36,197 bases of DNA, taken from contig CAINHS010000076.1 in NCBI GenBank assembly GCA_903848955.1, positions 1 to 36,197 on the forward strand, read 5' to 3'. Under the pieces are notes generated by a model. The model had not been told where the DNA came from. It worked only from the letters and a program-made list of their open reading frames with translations, and made no database searches. This document shows positions 33,347 to 36,197 of the stretch, one piece after another. Within the stretch, counting starts at the first letter, position 1, and the number at the start of each line of letters is the position of its first letter. The position numbers and the translations under genes were made by a program. The stretch is from an uncultured beta proteobacterium. GTDB lineage: Bacteria; Pseudomonadota; Gammaproteobacteria; Burkholderiales; Rhodocyclaceae.

Positions 33347-33778
33347 TCAGCCTCTGGCCGGCGGTTCGGTGATGAAGCCGATCTTGATGATGCCGGCACG
33401 CTGGCAGGCATAGACCACCCGCCCCACCGCTTCGTAGCGCGCATCCATGTCGCCGCGGATGTGAACTTCCGGCTGCGGATCAAGCACCGCCACCGCCTTC
33501 AGCCGCAGCAGCAGATCGTCGCTGTCGCGCACCGCCATGGTGTTCCAATACACGTCGCCTTCGCGCGATACCGACAGCAGCACGTTCTCCGGCTTGGTCA
33601 CGGTCGGAATGTTGACTTCCTTGGGCAGATCCACGGCTACGGACTGCCTCACCACCGGGATGGTGATCAGGAAAATGATCAGCAGCACCAGCATGACGTC
33701 GACCAGCGGCGTGGTGTTGATGGTCGAGACGACCTCGTCTTCTTCGCCGCTGTCCGAAGGGCCCAGGCTCATGGACAT
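33347..33778 (-). CDS. exbD: ExbD/TolR-family biopolymer transport protein (first copy)
   Basis: A 143-residue ExbD with an acidic N-terminus (SDSGEEDEVVS), a single membrane helix (INTTPLVDVMLVLLIIFLITIP, with the proton-channel Asp) and a periplasmic domain. It begins 2 bp after the exbB stop. Known ExbD proteins form a dimer inside the ExbB pentamer; two different ExbDs encoded here could make a heterodimer. The protein has normal family length and no sign of decay. Confidence 0.94.
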   Translation of the reverse strand: MSMSLGPSDSGEEDEVVSTINTTPLVDVMLVLLIIFLITIPVVRQSVAVDLPKEVNIPTVTKPENVLLSVSREGDVYWNTMAVRDSDDLLLRLKAVAVLDPQPEVHIRGDMDARYEAVGRVVYACQRAGIIKIGFITEPPARG

Positions 33779-33780
33779 GA

Positions 33781-34641
33781 TCAGGCCCCTTTGTTCTCAC
33801 CTACCATCAGGACGGCATGGACGTCGGCACTGAAGGTGCGGATCTTTTCCATGGCGACCTTGTTGCGACGCACCAGCCAGTTGTAGCCGAGCACGGCCGG
33901 CACGGCAACGGCGAGGCCGATGGCAGTCATGATCAGGGCTTCGCCGACGGGGCCGGCGACCTTGTCGATCGAGGCCTGACCGGCGATGCCGATGGCGGTC
34001 AGGGCATGATAGATGCCCCACACGGTGCCGAACAGGCCGACGAAGGGAGCCGTGGAACCCACCGTGGCGAGGAAGGCCAGGCCGTCCTGCAGGCGGTTCT
34101 GCACGTTCTCGGTGGCGCGCTGGATCTGCATGGTGATCCAGGTGTGCTGGTCGATCTTGGCGACGATCGAGTTGCCATGGCGCTGACTGGCTTCCAGGGC
34201 GCTCTCGGCGATGTAGCGGAAGGCGTTGCCGGCTTCGAGGTTGTTCACCCCTTCCTGCACGGTACGCGCCGAATCGAAGGAGGTGCGCGCCGCGGCGGCC
34301 TGGCGGAACATCTTGAGCTGTTCGTAGAACTTGGTGACGAGAATGTACCAACTGCCCATGGACATGATGACGAGGATCATCAGCGTGCCCTTGGCGACAA
34401 AGTCACCGGTCTTCCACAGGGCTTCGAGGCCGTAGGGGTTGTCGACCTTGACGATTTCCTTGGCCACCGGCGGTGCCGCCGGCAGGTCGCTCTTGGGTGC
34501 TGCTGCTGCGGCGGCCGGGGCCGCAGCAGCAGGGGCATCGGCTGCCAGCGCCGCCGGCGCGTACGACACCAGTGCGCCGACAGATGCGCCGGCCATCAAA
34601 AATGCCGCGACGATCACGGCCAAACGTCCTTTTTTGTACAT
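33781..34641 (-). CDS. exbB: ExbB/TolQ-family proton-channel protein
   Basis: A 286-residue ExbB with three membrane segments: TLMILVIMSMGSWYILV, FLATVGSTAPFVGLFGTVWGIYHAL and ALIMTAIGLAVAVPAVLGYNWLV. An N-terminal signal-like stretch (LAVIVAAFLMAGASVGALV) and an alanine/proline-rich periplasmic linker precede the core, as in the long form of ExbB. The ATG at 34641 has GGAG upstream; a longer frame would overlap tonB. It makes the inner-membrane channel whose proton flow powers TonB. It is followed by the two exbD genes. Confidence 0.94.
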   Translation of the reverse strand: MYKKGRLAVIVAAFLMAGASVGALVSYAPAALAADAPAAAAPAAAAAAPKSDLPAAPPVAKEIVKVDNPYGLEALWKTGDFVAKGTLMILVIMSMGSWYILVTKFYEQLKMFRQAAAARTSFDSARTVQEGVNNLEAGNAFRYIAESALEASQRHGNSIVAKIDQHTWITMQIQRATENVQNRLQDGLAFLATVGSTAPFVGLFGTVWGIYHALTAIGIAGQASIDKVAGPVGEALIMTAIGLAVAVPAVLGYNWLVRRNKVAMEKIRTFSADVHAVLMVGENKGA

Positions 34642-34685
34642 GCTGTCTCCTTGGTTTCCGATAATTTCTAGATCTTGCGAGCGGC

Positions 34686-35309
34686 TCATTCGAGTTCCCA
34701 TTTGTACTTGATGCTGGCCCATGACTGCTCGGGCTTGCCATCGACGGAGCCGGCCTTGAAGCGGCAGCGTCCCAGTGCGTTGCGCGCCGCTTCGTCGAGG
34801 CGGGCAAAACCGCTCGAGGTTTCCACCTTGCTCTCGAGGACGCGGCCATCGACGTCGATGAGGAACCTAAGAACCACGGTGCCCGATTCGTCGAGGCGCC
34901 GCGAGGCGGATGGATATTCCGGTTTGGCGCAGTTGGCCTTGGCATCGATCACCGGCGCCACGCGCTCGACGCGCTTCGGTGGCGCGGCGACGACGGCTGC
35001 CGGCCGTGCCGAGGTGACTTGCGTGATGGTGTTGGCCACCGGCGCGGCGACGGTGATATTGACTTCGACCGGCGGAATGAAGGGCGGCGGCGGCGGCGCC
35101 AGTTTCGGCGGCGGCGGCGGCGGCTGGTCCGGCGGCGGCTTCTTGAATTCTTCGATCAGCTTCGTTTCCAGCGGTCCATGGACGATCTCCATCACCTTGG
35201 TTGACAGGCCTGTTGCCAGGGCATACACGGCGAGCACGTGCGCCACCGTGACGATGCCGAATCCCACCAGATGTCGTGCCGGATTACGTTGCTCTTGCGC
35301 AAAATCCAT
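34686..35309 (-). CDS. tonB: TonB energy-transducing protein
   Basis: A 207-residue TonB: one N-terminal membrane helix (FGIVTVAHVLAVYALATGL), a proline-rich periplasmic spacer (KKPPPDQPPPPPPKLAPPPPP) and a C-terminal domain with YPSASRRLDESGTVVLRFLIDVDGRV that contacts receptors. The start at 35309 puts the helix near the N-terminus and has GAGGGG just upstream. It heads the exb operon and has a GTCC-N4-GGAC site 111 bp upstream. With exbB, two exbD genes and two receptors in a row, it probably serves these receptors specifically. Confidence 0.93.
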   Translation of the reverse strand: MDFAQEQRNPARHLVGFGIVTVAHVLAVYALATGLSTKVMEIVHGPLETKLIEEFKKPPPDQPPPPPPKLAPPPPPFIPPVEVNITVAAPVANTITQVTSARPAAVVAAPPKRVERVAPVIDAKANCAKPEYPSASRRLDESGTVVLRFLIDVDGRVLESKVETSSGFARLDEAARNALGRCRFKAGSVDGKPEQSWASIKYKWELE

Positions 35310-35419
35310 CTTGTCCCCTCTCGCCGAGTCGAATTCAGTCTTGCCCGGGCTACGTTGCCGACTGTCGCACTGCTGTACTGTCGGAGCGAAGATTCGCATC
35401 CGCGCCTTCAATTAACATC

Positions 35420-35431
35420 GTCCATTGGGAC
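35420..35431 (-). promoter_or_regulatory. GTCC-N4-GGAC operator-like site before tonB
   Basis: On the minus strand it reads ATCGTCCCAATGGACGATGT. The inverted repeat extends to ATCGTCC-N4-GGACGAT, the longest symmetrical version in the window. It lies 111 bp before the tonB start in the 175-bp gap after the SDR gene. Confidence 0.6.
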
Positions 35432-35484
35432 GATATGGCTAAATTCAGCAACTTCCGCAAGCTCCGCAACCCGGCGCGCATGAA

Positions 35485-36123
35485 TCAGAGCGTCATCAGC
35501 AACTGCCCGCTGTCCACCCGCAACTCGGTGCCGTTGATGGCGCGGGCATGGTCCGAGGCGAGAAACAGGATGGCATTGGCAACGTCCTGCGGCCGGCACT
35601 GCCGTGCCATGGGGTCGCGATCGATGCAGAGCGATTCGGCGTCGAATCCCGGCGGCAATTGCGAAAGCGTCATCGCCGTCAGCACACCGTCGGGATGCAC
35701 AGTGTTGCAGCGTATGCCATAACGCTTCTGGCGGCAATGGATGGCCACCGAGCGCGACAGGCCCAGCATCGAATGCTTGGAGGCGGCGTAGGCGGCGTAA
35801 TCGGGGCGCGCACTGAGGCCGGTGATGGACGAGACATTGACGATGGCGCCGCCGCCCTTGCCCTTCATGACCCGCACCGCCGCCTTGCAGCCGAGGAACA
35901 CGCTGTCGGAATTGACGCGATGCATCTTGTGCCACTGTTCCAGCGTCGCGTCCTCGATGCTGCCCTTGAGCAGGATGCCGGCATTATTGACCATTACGTC
36001 GAGGCGACCGAAGCGCTCCAGCACAGCCGCGATCACCTTGTCCCAAACGGCGGCATCGCCCGCATCATGCGCCAGGAATATGGCGCGCCCGCATCCCGAT
36101 CCGCTTGACGTAATTAGACTCAA
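35485..36123 (-). CDS. SDR missing its N-terminal nucleotide-binding part (probably broken)
   Basis: A 212-residue SDR-like protein with the central and C-terminal parts intact: LDVMVNNAGI, INVSS-type NVSSITGLSA and the catalytic YAASK. SDR similarity begins only at GRAIFLAHDAGD, so the first strand and the TGxxxGxG nucleotide motif, about 50-60 residues, are missing. The only start in frame is a TTG at 36123, and a TAA stop lies two codons before it. The sequence beyond about 36090 does not look like SDR. The gene is therefore probably truncated by a rearrangement or insertion, or the contig end is chimeric. It would not bind NAD(P) as it stands. Confidence 0.65.
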   Translation of the reverse strand: MSLITSSGSGCGRAIFLAHDAGDAAVWDKVIAAVLERFGRLDVMVNNAGILLKGSIEDATLEQWHKMHRVNSDSVFLGCKAAVRVMKGKGGGAIVNVSSITGLSARPDYAAYAASKHSMLGLSRSVAIHCRQKRYGIRCNTVHPDGVLTAMTLSQLPPGFDAESLCIDRDPMARQCRPQDVANAILFLASDHARAINGTELRVDSGQLLMTL

Positions 36124-36197
36124 GCCCCCTTATCTTGCGCCACCGGCAGATTACCGTGTCGGACATCCCCGTTTCGCGCTCTATCGCCTGATCCGAC
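36090..36197. other. Unrelated sequence at the window edge next to the truncated SDR
   Basis: The last 75-110 bases do not continue the SDR. On the minus strand a frame enters from the edge (RARNGDVRHGNLPVAQDKGA) and stops with TGA at 36122-36120, overlapping the TTG of the SDR. A 6-bp inverted repeat GCTTGA/TCAAGC spans 36103-36125. I cannot identify it; the end of a mobile element is one possibility. Confidence 0.35.

Noticed and set aside
34500-34532. A perfect 13-bp inverted repeat within exbB
   Set aside because: It lies in the alanine-rich linker, where runs of GCA/GCT/GCC codons create such symmetry; no other sign of function.

Overview
The window is about 36 kb of GC-rich DNA from a Gram-negative bacterium. 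TonB, ExbB, ExbD and two TonB-dependent receptors show an outer membrane. Gene content and style suggest a Pseudomonadota member, perhaps a betaproteobacterium of the Rhodocyclales/Sterolibacterium kind, but that placement is a guess. No rRNA, tRNA, complete insertion sequence or CRISPR array was seen.

Left block (1-12164, all minus strand): a long CoA-thioester catabolic operon. In transcription order it encodes two tandem family III CoA-transferases, a MenB/BadI-like crotonase, a thiolase-fold protein without the thiolase cysteine, its DUF35 partner, an enoyl-CoA hydratase, an F420:NADP oxidoreductase, an amidohydrolase, an SDR, another CoA-transferase, an acyl-CoA dehydrogenase, an alpha-methylacyl-CoA racemase-like protein and the start of a probable MaoC-type dehydratase. 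This set fits breakdown of a branched or alicyclic (steroid- or terpenoid-like) acid, though the substrate cannot be read from sequence.

Middle block (12549-24357, plus strand): divergent from the first across a 384-bp gap. It carries a Ddn-type F420H2-dependent reductase, an Old Yellow Enzyme/dienoyl-CoA reductase-like flavoprotein, a coenzyme F420 biosynthesis set (cofE, cofD and one gene fusing cofC, cofG and cofH), a luciferase-like F420-type oxidoreductase, a BaiE-like steroid dehydratase homologue, an aldehyde dehydrogenase and a two-domain CoA-transferase with a Tat-like N-terminus. Together with the F420:NADP oxidoreductase of the left block, the window encodes making, reducing and using F420 next to a catabolic pathway.

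Right block (24407-36197, minus strand): an AAA/DUF4143 ATPase with a palindromic upstream region, two paralogous TonB-dependent receptors each followed by a terminator and a short tandem-repeat array, then tonB-exbB-exbD-exbD-TPR, and an SDR lacking its N-terminal nucleotide-binding part at the edge. An inverted repeat GTCC-N4-GGAC lies upstream of tonB and both receptors. Related copies lie in the divergent promoter region, ahead of cofE and ahead of the amidohydrolase, and all six read in the same orientation relative to a downstream gene. The working model is one regulon linking outer-membrane uptake of a hydrophobic substrate to its F420-assisted degradation.
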